A stretch of DNA of 64,000 nucleotides from Petrosia ficiformis (lineage: Eukaryota > Porifera > Demospongiae > Haplosclerida > Petrosiidae): positions 1,809,001-1,873,000 of the forward strand of contig OX345639.1 in the NCBI GenBank assembly GCA_947044365.1. The letters are read 5' to 3'. A program made the translations under genes and the position numbers. Each line of letters starts with the position of its first letter. The stretch's first letter is position 1. Below the pieces are notes generated by a model. That model was not told where the DNA came from, searched no databases, and saw nothing but the letters and a program-made list of their open reading frames with translations. Below, piece after piece: positions 20,901-30,586 of this stretch.

Positions 20901-23900
20901 TATGCTTGTCTTGCTCCCATATACTTTGTTTTCAGTTGAGTTTCAACTTACTGGCCAGTCACTACACGACTGACTTTTTCCAAATCACTATGTACATGTA
21001 CATCTACCACCAGAATGTAAAAACATTTACTTGTAATCATAGTTGAAGAATGTTATACTTACCTTTCATTTTAGTTAATTTTAGTTAACTAAAACTCACA
21101 ATGACTTGATAAAGGATACAATATAGTACATGTATCTATAGTGTTACTACACTAACACCATCTAAAGAATGCATACCAATGACATGACCATTTCCAATCC
21201 TTATTACTAGGGCTGGGAATCGGCTGAGATTCTGAAATCGATTATCACTAACTTCAAGTCGATTGATAATCGATTAAAATCAGCGGAAGTAATTAGGCCA
21301 ATTAAGGCAATTAATACAAGAAACTCCTCCCATTTGATGATCAAAAAAACTTCCTATCACTTGCATATTGTACATTATTCGCCGTCACATGCTTGAAAAG
21401 TATGTCTTATGGAATAATTAGAACAATTGATATCACAGACTTATAATCGATAATCAAAAGAATTATCAATATCGATTGATTAATCGATTAATTGATTAAT
21501 CGTCCCAGCCCTACTTATTACATTTCTAAAATGACATAAATAGCATGTGTTTAAAGGTCATTGATGTTCACTTTGCCTTTAGAAAAATTTTTAAAACTTC
21601 AGTTTGGATGACCAACAATATTTTTACCTGCATTGTTTTCAATTGGCAGCTGTGATCTTATCGTATGATTTACTTTTAGCCAATAACTGTTTCTTTTTGT
21701 GTATGTCAACCCATTGCCTCATTTATGAGTTATAGTATAATCATGTATTAACTTTATGACATTAACCTATACATTATTATTACAACTATTTTATATCAAT
21801 ACTTGATAGTATACATGCACACAATGCACATGTTTAAGAATTGGTATGTTAAGCAAATCTATTAAATTGATAAAGTAAAATTAGTGTATTATCTGTATGA
21901 TGTTACTTGATACCAAAAATGTTATATATAGTATTAAAGTATTGAGTACTTTGATATTGTTAGTGATGAATGATACGTCTCGATGGATGATATTTTTATT
22001 CAATATCGTGATACAATATTGGATTTTGTGCGTATTGATACATCATTCTGATTTTTTCGTGTGTATTGATATTTGATACACCAAATTAGTAAACTTGATT
22101 TCTCTAATTTACCTACCTAAAAGCAAGTTAGTGTGAATAAGTTCTACAAGATCCTTTAAAATGTAAGGAGAGTAGATATCACTATAATAGGCTGTTGTGC
22201 TTCAGCCATGAGAAAGTCAGCTATGATTAATGAATGTTGGACTTGGACACCATAAAGCAATCAGGGAATTTAGCGATACTTTTTTCTCTATATATTTTGT
22301 TTAGTTGTATCACACATCCCTAGATATTGTATTGTCCATCACTATTATAAATAATTCTTATTTTTTAATAGCTGTTTTGTCTGCTGATGACGATCTGATC
22401 ATATCACATGAAGATTTAATATTTCAATTTGAAACCTGGAAGGTAATTTGACCCATTCTCAAAATAATATGTACTTGTAATTATGTACATATATGTTTTG
22501 GAGTGATGTCTCACTGTCTGTCCCACAGTCGACATGGTATGGGATTGTCTGAAGGTATAGAAATATAGGAAATTAGGAATCCCCAGTCACCATGAGATTG
22601 TCTGAAGGAAGTTGAAGGTGTGTGCCTCGGGAATCTCTAGCAGACATGGGATTGTCTGAAGGAAGTTGAAGGTGTATGGCTCGGGAATCTCTAGCAGACA
22701 TGGGATTGTCTGATGGAACATGGACAATTATAGCCATAAGTAACATTTGGAATGAGCCTGAGTGAGTTCCAATAGTGTGTGTAGGCTATCTAGGAAGAGC
22801 CTAGATTTAAACCTCCCATCCAATAAATTGTCTTTGTACAATCTTCTATTATTTACATGAAAATGGTATAGCGATTGACACAGTCAAAGATAAATTAAAG
22901 GTTTGACTTAATTGTGATACATAATCAAATATTTGCAATGAGGTTTTAAATGTTTAATTCTCACTTACGTCATGGGTTCTGCACATTGGGGATTAATTTT
23001 TGAGTGATGTCCAGTATTGCCATCAAAGACTAAGATCACTTTGATACTGATTGAACCCTAACCACAAGGGAACCCTAACCCTAACCTAAATGAACCACAT
23101 AATGATATTCATGAGATTTTGATGGCAATGTTGGACATTAATGTAATTTTTTGGGGACAAATAATGTATCTGATAACTAATTGTTGACATCATTATTGAT
23201 TTTTAAGTAACTGATTACATCTCATCTTCATCATAGCAATTTAAGCATCTAATTGTGGGATATGCTCCTCGTAGACACATAGAAGATCCTCCTAATTCGG
23301 GTAAATTTGTATATGTCAGAAAATTAACTGCCAATGATCGACGATACTCGTTCATTCTTACAACATCTGCAATGTTTCATGTCAAGTACTTGGAATTATA
23401 CCAGTCGCAGTTGACTGACGAATTCAGAAACTTCATTGATGAAACAATGAACTGTGAAGACTTAGTTTTGAATGCAATTGTTGCTGATTATTTGAAGGTT
23501 TCTGATTCAAGACCATGTCCTGGATTACTAATAGAAGAGAAACATATTCGGTTGATTGAGACAGAAAACAGTAAGTTCACATTCTCAAATTAGGATGTGA
23601 TGACTTTATATTTAGTATAGTGTAAAGTTTAATGTTAATACAGTGGAACCACTCTCATCCGGGCGGTGTGGGACCAAGAGGTGCCCGTATCTTTGAAACT
23701 GCCCATAACTTTGAAAGCAGCTGCACTAATTACAGAATTGTGTTGAAAATTGGTCCATATTTACAGTTACATATTGCAACTGTAGACTTGGGAATATCAA
23801 AATCAGATGCAACAACTCTCTGAGACTTGCCTGTCTTCAACTCTCCCTTGATTTCTAGTTTTGTTTTCAGGGAAACATCTCTCTTTTTTCTTTTCCCCAG

Positions 23901-24299
23901 CTTAGTAACCTCCATGCTCTCACTGCCTAAGGTGTCAATCACGATCGTGTAACGAGTGAGCATACATGTGTGAACACACCCCTTAATTAAAAAAACTTTC
24001 GCTGCTTGGTAGAAGGAGGTGCCCCTAAGTATGGCGTCCAGATAAGAAGGGTTCCACTGTACATGATTATACTGTAATGAAGCAAAGGCGTGGGTTCTGT
24101 ACTGTGAGTGCATTCATTAGTATACAGTTTGTATGTTGATATAAACAACCTTTTCTCCTTTCACTATGCAGAAGGATATGATGGTCTCTGGCATAGAAAA
24201 GGTCATCAGTCAGTGAGAGAGAAATGTTTGAGTATGTTAGCTAAACAATATGATGGACTACCATTTGGATATTCTACTCTCAAAATTGTTTTAGCATGA
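17970..24299 (+). CDS. EXTL2-type GT64 hexosaminyltransferase, gene 1
   Basis: Four exons join in frame: 17970-18591, 22372-22442, 23237-23570 and 24172-24299, giving 384 residues. The N-terminus has a short cytosolic tail and an anchor at about residues 6-24. A highly acidic, Glu/Lys-rich stem follows to about residue 115. The GT64 domain has FTVIIPTYKRVELLKRVL at its start, SADDDLIIS as the DxD site, a SLNNRFKPFPE block and FIDETMNCEDLVLNAIVA matching the catalytic Asp region of EXTL2. It ends GLPFGYSTLKIVLA. EXTL2 adds GlcNAc or GalNAc to the glycosaminoglycan linker; here the substrate is inferred. Intron 1 (3.8 kb) is packed with MITEs, and intron 3 holds a nested transposon. The start is 117 bp from divergent LARGE copy B. 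Confidence 0.92.
18695..18835 (+). repeat. R1 MITE fragment
   Basis: It begins CATTCATGATGACCTCAAAA and contains the TTTAATATCATAAGGTTAAT interior, then is truncated. It lies in intron 1 of GT64 gene 1. Confidence 0.8.
18921..19103. mobile_element. Short MITE with CAGGGTTTCATACAGG ends
   Basis: Perfect 16-bp inverted ends, CAGGGTTTCATACAGG and its complement, bound a 183-bp non-coding element. Related, less perfect copies lie near 19770-19960 and 44790-44995, the latter in an ABC transporter intron. Confidence 0.8.
19484..19735 (-). repeat. R1 MITE copy, near full length
   Basis: It runs from TTCACGCTCACGATGACCTC to GAGGACATCGTGAATGTGAA, giving inverted ends of about 25 bases and a length near 250 bp. 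This copy best shows the R1 termini. Confidence 0.85.
20205..20585. repeat. Two fragments of repeat B
   Basis: Both fragments (about 20205-20350 and 20480-20585) share TTCTTTTACGCG- or TTCTTCTATGCA-type motifs, a CGAACCCATGGGAAAGCAAT or CAACCCCGTGGAAAATAATT end, and the GCGGGCCATAATAAAAATAT tail. Short frames overlapping them are not genes. Confidence 0.65.
20921..20990 (-). repeat. Dispersed repeat related to the ABC transporter's last codons
   Basis: The complement contains AGTGACTGGCCAGTAAGTTG followed by AAACTCAACTGAAAACAAAG. It matches 45890-45945, where the same sequence encodes the C-terminal tail, stop and start of the 3' UTR of the ABC transporter. Confidence 0.7.
21208..21513. mobile_element. 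hAT-like MITE (TAGGGCTGGGA ends)
   Basis: The 306-bp element has ends TAGGGCTGGGA and TCCCAGCCCTA and an exact 8-bp target duplication CTTATTAC (21200-21207 and 21514-21521). The interior is rich in ATCGATTAAT motifs. Ends of this type with 8-bp duplications are typical of hAT elements. Diverged pieces lie at 1-115 and 1375-1458. Confidence 0.85.
21557..21780 (-). repeat. R1 MITE copy, diverged
   Basis: It begins GGTCATTGATGTTCACTTTG and carries the reversed R1 interior, including AATCATGTATTAACTTTATG near its right end. It lies in intron 1 of GT64 gene 1. Confidence 0.7.
22535..22720. repeat. 53-54-bp tandem repeat in GT64 gene 1 intron 2
   Basis: Three successive copies contain CATGGGATTGTCTGAAGGAA, the first diverged. 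The copies carry GAAGTTGAAGGTGT and CTCGGGAATCTCTAGCAGA. Confidence 0.85.
23641..24059 (-). mobile_element. Nested pogo/Tigger-type element with CENP-B-like HTH remnant
   Basis: The 419-bp element has about 25-bp inverted ends starting CAGTGGAACC and is flanked by TA duplications (23639-23640, 24060-24061), as for Tc1/mariner/pogo elements. It interrupts an R1 copy (about 23580-24085) between GTTAA and CATGATTA; removing it restores the R1 consensus. The minus strand still encodes KRKKRDVSLKTKLEIK, then GKSQRVVASDFDIPKSTV. That is the N-terminal Psq-type helix-turn-helix found in CENP-B and pogo transposases. The DDE catalytic region is missing, so it is a deletion derivative. It lies within intron 3 of GT64 gene 1. 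Confidence 0.85.
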
Positions 24300-24811
24300 G
24301 ATACATATATTATTCATAACAGTTTTTGTTCCTCTTTTTTTGTTTGTGCTGCATGAAATTTTGCAAATCATTCATATATGTCAGACATTGTGAGAAGAAT
24401 TACCTATTATTTTGTCTCACATTGCTGATGTATTACAAAAGCCAGCCAACCTGCTTCCTATGCCGTTATTCAAAGATTGTAACAAAAACGTATCCCTATC
24501 CCTATAATTGCTTTGCAATGACTATGTATCAATCATTACTGATGGCATTAGTGTCTCTACGTTTCTGTGTATTTGAAAACTGGGGCCTGAAGAAGTAAAG
24601 TGTAACTGCAGTCTAAGTGCACAGAAACTGAAGTACTCATTCAAGGTTTCTAAATGATGACTTCCTCATGTCTGAAACTCAACAACTTATTATACTTACT
24701 TGTTAAAGATTCATTTTTATACTGTTTCTCTGCTACATACATGTATATAGCATAAGTGGAAGCGACATCATCAACAATTAATGAGGGGTATGGCCATTTA
24801 CACGATTGAAA
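24300..24811. other. Spacer between the two GT64 genes
   Basis: The 512-bp spacer contains a repeat-B-like scrap (CCCTATAATTGCTTTGCAAT near 24500) and the segment TTTCTGTGTATTTGAAAAC followed by GGGGCCTGAAGAAGTAA, also seen at 19968-20003. No gene was found. Confidence 0.6.
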
Positions 24812-27800
24812 ATGGCCTCATTGAAGTTTATAATTGTATCTGTTGTTACTGTTGTGTCTGTCGTGGTTATTATCTTTTCTTTGCAGAGAAAATCTGAACA
24901 ATCGGTAAATGATAACGAATCTGAACAATTGATAAAAAATAGTGAAACTAGATCTACTTGTAACTGTGCCAAGGACGTTTCAAGAGAAGTGGATCATATT
25001 TATGACTATGAAGATGAACAGGATCTTGACAGACCAACTAATAAGGTAACAATCGACAAAGAAGACAATCAACTTACCATACATACTGAAGTCCACATTC
25101 CAAGACTTCGTCATCAACCAGAACTCGTGACTGAAAAGTTTACTGTTATCATACCAACTTATAAACGTGTTGAACTATTAAAAAGAATTCTTGAAAGCTA
25201 TTGTAAATTAACGTCTCATGTAGACTCCATTATTGTAGTATGGAATAATATACAAGAACCTATACCAGATATACTAAAGTACTTTAGTTGTTCTGTTCCT
25301 GTGCATTTAAAACAAGAAAAAGTGAATTCACTTAATAATCGTTTCAAGCCTTTTCCAGAGATCAAGACAGAAGGTATAGAATAATAAGTTTATCATTGTA
25401 GCTAATATACAGTGTTATAATAATATCCACACCAAAATCTTTGTTTTGAGACCAATCCCCTTCATAACGGGTCTCGCCTGCTTTGCAATGGTTGTCACTT
25501 CATATAAGGATAGTAAACCACAGAATACAATAATTTCATGCTTGAGTGAGAATAAATATAACTCTATACCCCTAACATACTTCTTACACCGTATGAGACT
25601 ATATTATTCTGTGATTTGAAGTAATAACCCTTGTAATGCTTTGTGAAAATGAAAGTTGAAATTATGAATTTTGTGTGTGGGCAAATGATAACACAAGTAA
25701 CATTCTATAATTTAAACTTCATGCAGATTCTGACTTGCTTAGCTGGAGAGAAGACTTGCCATAGATACCGCTACTAGGAAACTACAAAAATGAATAATTA
25801 TGGTAGCATTGTGCTGCCAAGTAATTCGCCATGACAATCCCACCGATTTTGAAGTCATGTGCTATGCACATGATTCAAGCATGTTTAAGTATAATACATG
25901 TTTTCACACATAAATGATTCATAACTTCTTTGTTCTTAAACTCCAAGAGAACAGAAACTAAAATGTATGACTATGACATATGTAGAGGGTTTTGTTGAAT
26001 GCTTTTGATAAATAATTATACTTATTATAACTATAATTATGTTGTTTTGTGTCAATTAAATATGGACAACTTCGACACAACTCACACAAGCAAACAATAC
26101 AAGAATTTTACTTTGCAAAATGTTAAAATCCCTGAAGGATACCAACAACCAGTGTGACGAGTCTGCACACAAAGTGTGTAGCTGAAAAAATGTACCTTAT
26201 AACTTTTTTATGAGGTTGTGAATGTATAAAATACTAACAGGAAAAAAATGGATAAGTACATATTTGTTTAGTGCAATTTCTCTGTTGCTCTTAGGTTGGT
26301 GCCTTACTGTAAATAGGTCCTAGGATTGCCCCTAGGATGTCACTCCAATGTACTGATAAGGGATGCTTAATTTTCAAAGGAAAATATTAAAATATGAGAG
26401 AACCCTCAGTATATGTTACAAGATGATTACAAAATCTCTAGTTAGTCTGAACATCAGCTCCCTTCAAAACAAGGAAGGTGTCTGGCCATCCTAGTGTGCT
26501 CGATTTTGTGTAATGACTACTTCAATTGTGTTTGGTTTGATGTAGTGCTTTGCTAGTGGTAGCCATGAAATAGGATCAGTTATGTTTTGATGTGTTGATT
26601 TGTCCCCAGAATATTCTCAAAATAATATAACAAGATATATGGAGAAAAATATATCCCTATGATTACTTTGTGGTGTCCAACATTCAGCTGACTTTGAAAC
26701 ACAACATCCTATCATAGTTATTATTTTGATTATATATACTCTTCTTATTTTGTAGCGGTTCTTGTAGAACCCCTTGGAATGATGCAATCTTAACTAGTGA
26801 CAAACATATATATATATATATATAAACATACATTGAACCCATGGGAAAGCAATCACAGGGATGGCCCTACTGTCCATAATAATTGAAGTAGGATACTGTA
26901 CTCCCATAGACATAACCACTGGCAACGACTGTTTTTGATGGTGGATATTCCTGTGTTAATGTATCTAATATATACTTGTGTCACACACGTGTAATATACA
27001 TAGTTACACCAAAGAAGAAAGCATGCAAGAAAAGTAGAAAAACAAATAATATGTTGTTTCAGACATGAGAAAGTCGTTAGCATTAATAAACCAGTCATAG
27101 CAATACATTTTCTATGTATCTATTTTTCTTTCTTAGCTGTTCTATCTGCTGATGATGATCTGCTCATCTCACATAAAGATCTGAAATTTCAATTTGAAAC
27201 TTGGAAGGTGCAATATGTATTTCCTTGTGCTCTCAATTAACATATTATGTTTGTGTAGTGTGTACATTAACAGTTCAGAGTTATGGCTATGGTGTGGATT
27301 GTTGGCAGTATCACAATTAAATTGAATTATTGTTGTGTTTTTTTTTTACAGCAATTTAAACATTTAATAATTGGATTTGCTCCAAGAAAGCATGTTGAGT
27401 GGCCAGCCAATTCTGGCTCATACATATACTGGAAAAAGTTCTCAAGAAGTAATCCGCAGTACTCGTTCATTCTCACAACGTCTGCAATGTTCCATGTTCA
27501 ATATTTGGAACTATACCAGTCAATGTTGACTGACGAATTCAGGAGCTTTATTGATGAAACAATGAACTGTGAAGACTTATTAATGAATGCTATTGTAGCC
27601 CAATACTTGAAAGATACCATTGGAGAACAATGTCCTGCATTACTGATACCAACAAGGGACATTGTTGGACTAGAAAAGGAGAATAGTGAGCCATTTTAAT
27701 ATATATTTATTTAGGAATTCATCTTTTGTGTACTTTTCCTACTTCTTAGAATCTGGATATGAAGGTCTCTGGCACCGAGAAGGTCACAAACCAGTTAGAG

Positions 27801-27880
27801 ATCAGTGTATAAATATGATAGCCAAAACCTTCAAAGGACTACCTTTTGGATATTCTTATCTTAAAGCTGTAACAGCTTAG
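24812..27880 (+). CDS. EXTL2-type GT64 hexosaminyltransferase, gene 2
   Basis: Four exons join in frame: 24812-25373, 27137-27207, 27352-27685 and 27750-27880, encoding 365 residues. The first ATG is at 24812; the frame extends two codons upstream only to TTG. Exon phases, and exons 2 and 3 in size (71 and 334 bp), are identical to gene 1, so the pair is a tandem duplication. An anchor lies at about residues 5-23, then a shorter, less charged stem than gene 1. The GT64 domain carries FTVIIPTYKRVELLKRIL, SADDDLLIS (DxD), and FIDETMNCEDLLMNAIVA. It ends GLPFGYSYLKAVTA. The expected reaction is HexNAc transfer to a linker glycan in the Golgi or ER, by analogy with EXTL2. The stop codon is only 70 bp before LARGE copy C on the same strand. 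Confidence 0.92.
26625..26885. repeat. Repeat B element, short form
   Basis: It is bounded by ATATCCCTATGATTACTTTG and GGGAAAGCAATCACAGGGAT, with the shared GTGGTGTCCAACATTC motif and an AT tract. It lies in intron 1 of GT64 gene 2. Confidence 0.75.
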
Positions 27881-27950
27881 TATCTATTATTTTGTTTGGG
27901 TTATATTAAAATTAATTAATTACGAGCCACACCCTTTAGCTTATGGAGTG
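27881..27950 (+). promoter_or_regulatory. 70-bp intergenic leader of LARGE copy C
   Basis: The gap is AT-rich and ends CACCCTTTAGCTTATGGAG. It contains a CTTTAG acceptor-like sequence and a two-codon upstream frame (ATG GAG TGA at 27943) overlapping the real start. Such tight spacing could mean a promoter inside GT64 gene 2, or co-transcription; the sequence does not decide this. Confidence 0.4.
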
Positions 27951-29807
27951 ATGATGACATTGCTTGTAAAGGTGTTTGTATGTTGTTCCTTGCTTGGTGT
28001 TATTTTTGTTTGTACATTCATTATGAAAATGCCTTTGTTGTCAGTACAACTGAACACTAGAATACAACATAGTTATGGAGAGAAGATACATATACTTTTA
28101 TTGGTTGAAAATTCCACCACTGTTGCTTTGTTAATTAAGTCTATTTTGATTTATAGAAACTCCCCATTGCATTTTCATTTTATCTTGGATCCATTCAGCC
28201 AGACTGTACTGGAAGAACTTATGACTACGTGGAATCTACCTTCTGTCCGATGTAGTTTTTATCCCAAAGAAAAGTATTTCAAAGGCAGTATATCGCAGAT
28301 CCCAAGCATTCAAACAGAATCATCAAAACTAATCAAATTACTGGCACCATCGATATTACCTTTGACAGTGGATAGCGTTATTATTCTTGACGATGATGTT
28401 TTGGTGACAAGTGATGTACAAAAGCTATGGGTTTTTTTTAATGAGTTACGAGACGAAAATAAACTATTTGCTGTTACTAAAGGATTAGAATGTTTTGATA
28501 CAGGTGTTATGTTATTTGATCTTCGCGCAATGAGAGAAATGAGCTGGGATTATTTATGGTTTAATGTCGTTGAGACGTCTTCAAATATTGTTTTCACAAT
28601 TGAATCTATTATCAATTCCATGATAATATTGTATCCTGATATACATTTCATCCTCTCATGTGTTTGGAATGTGAATCTAAATAATCAACAAGAATGTAGT
28701 GCTGGTTTTTCTCATTATCACATTATCAAATGGAATCTTTTTGAAGTAGATAATTACATTTTGCTTCATAGAATACATACCTTTGTAAAACAATATGATG
28801 GTACCACTTTGCGAAAAATCAGATATGAGCCAAAATTACCAAAACATAGTAATAAACAAATGTGTCAGATACTCAAAAGAGAGTCAGAACAAGTCTTTCG
28901 TACGCATCTTTTTTATTATGGAAGGAAATATAAACCAACTGATGAATATGAAACAACTTTAGTAACACAACTATCATTGGATCGACTTCATACATTTCAT
29001 TTACTAATAAATCATTGGGATGGTCCAATCAGTATCACTATGTATGGTACTGATGCTCAAGCTTGGAATCTCACACAGTTCTTATCTGAAAATGGTATAA
29101 ATAGAATGAATATGGCTATTCATATTGTCTATAAACAGGGTATATTTTATCCTGTAAACTATCTCCGGAACATTGCTCTTAATGCTGTTTCCACTCCTTA
29201 TGTTTTTCTCAATGATGGTGATTTCCTTCCATCATTTGGACTGTTCTCTTACCTTAAAAAGGCAAATGAAGTTTTGATGACTGGTTCAGAAAAACGAGCA
29301 TTAGTGATACCCGCCTTCAATGGTGAGGAAGGGTTCATTTATCCTAAAGATAAGGCTGATCTTCAAGAGATGTTACAAGAAGGATCAGTTAGGATGTTTT
29401 GTGTTTGGTGTGCTCATCAAACACATGGTCCCACAAACTATAGTGTATGGGAAAACACTTCATTTCCTTATAGGGTAGAGTGGGCGTTTCACTACGAACC
29501 TTATGTAGTCGTAAGAAGTGATATAGTAAGATATGATGAACGTTTTGTAGGGTACGGATGGAACAAGGTATCGCAACTTACTGAAATGAAGGCCCAGGGA
29601 TATGAGTTTGTAGTATTACCAGATGTTTTTATTATTCATAGTCCTCATCAACACTCTGCTGATAGTGAAATTTGGAAACGTAAAAACTTCAGATTTTGCA
29701 TAAATACTATATGGAAAAACTTTATTCAAGAATTACTCCAGAAGTACGGTGTGGACTGCTTGAAAGAATACAAAAACCCTCCTGCAATCATTAATATTAA
29801 AATTTAA
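27951..29807 (+). CDS. LARGE-type bifunctional glycosyltransferase (GT8 + GT49), copy C
   Basis: This is an intronless gene of 618 residues, the shortest copy because the stem after the anchor (about residues 6-24) is nearly absent. I use the first ATG of an ATG-ATG pair at 27951. The GT8 domain carries VIILDDDVLVTSD, with Asp-Asp-Asp replacing the usual DTD yet keeping both metal-binding acids. The GT49 domain from MCQILKRESEQ onward is nearly identical in DNA to copies B and D although it lies on the opposite strand. It has FLNDGDFLP and HYEPYVVVRSD. The predicted activity is a Golgi xylosyl/glucuronyl polymerase. Which activities are retained is unknown. It follows GT64 gene 2 by 70 bp and is convergent with copy D. 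Confidence 0.94.
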   Translation: MMTLLVKVFVCCSLLGVIFVCTFIMKMPLLSVQLNTRIQHSYGEKIHILLLVENSTTVALLIKSILIYRNSPLHFHFILDPFSQTVLEELMTTWNLPSVRCSFYPKEKYFKGSISQIPSIQTESSKLIKLLAPSILPLTVDSVIILDDDVLVTSDVQKLWVFFNELRDENKLFAVTKGLECFDTGVMLFDLRAMREMSWDYLWFNVVETSSNIVFTIESIINSMIILYPDIHFILSCVWNVNLNNQQECSAGFSHYHIIKWNLFEVDNYILLHRIHTFVKQYDGTTLRKIRYEPKLPKHSNKQMCQILKRESEQVFRTHLFYYGRKYKPTDEYETTLVTQLSLDRLHTFHLLINHWDGPISITMYGTDAQAWNLTQFLSENGINRMNMAIHIVYKQGIFYPVNYLRNIALNAVSTPYVFLNDGDFLPSFGLFSYLKKANEVLMTGSEKRALVIPAFNGEEGFIYPKDKADLQEMLQEGSVRMFCVWCAHQTHGPTNYSVWENTSFPYRVEWAFHYEPYVVVRSDIVRYDERFVGYGWNKVSQLTEMKAQGYEFVVLPDVFIIHSPHQHSADSEIWKRKNFRFCINTIWKNFIQELLQKYGVDCLKEYKNPPAIINIKI

Positions 29808-30586
29808 TTGATTATGAATTTATTAGGTATAGTTATATACTAAGTGTAGTGAAGAAGTGTCTAAGGGATACCCTTGGTGGCAAGTGGGTGGTTGTATAGA
29901 ACACTTCTCAAAAGATTATGGATGATACCAGTGCCATATTTCTCTAACACCTCTACATTGTGTAGAGGTGTTAGAGAAATATGGCACTGATGCACTGATG
30001 CCATGAATATGAAAATAGAAATTCAATAATTAGAATATTTTTGTTAAATGGTTAACTACAATAACATTTGGTTATGTGTAGCTTGTTTTAATAACGGCAC
30101 ATTATCATTAACTATACATATAAAATGCACCTTTGGAAGTGAGATATGGAACAAAATCAGGAAGTAGAAATAACAACAAAATCCAAAAAATAGGGCAGGA
30201 TTAACATGTAAAAGGAAATGTAGATTATTTTAAATGCCTTGTTTACACTAGAGCATTCTCTAAATGGTTTACACGAGGAGGTGGTGAATTGAAAACATTA
30301 CACACTAATCAAATTTGTACTTGAAACTGTTCAAAGTGCTATAATAATAAAGTTAATAAATAGAAAAAAGCAATACATAAGAACACGACAATCAAAATGA
30401 AAAACAAAATGTTTTACTATCTTTTTTTATTGGGTTTGTTGCTTGAAAAAAACAAAAAAACATTACAGACAATAAGAAAATGTTACAAACTAATATATAA
30501 TACAGAGAAAAGAGCATTGAATACATGATTGATTTGCCATATTATTATATAATACCTGATATTTACATGTATTGCTATTAGATTAC
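29808..30586. other. Convergent spacer between LARGE copies C and D, with a perfect hairpin
   Basis: Positions 29929-29989 form a perfect inverted repeat: 29-bp arms starting CAGTGCCATATTTCTCTAAC with a 3-base loop TTG. The rest is AT-rich with no gene. Confidence 0.9.
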
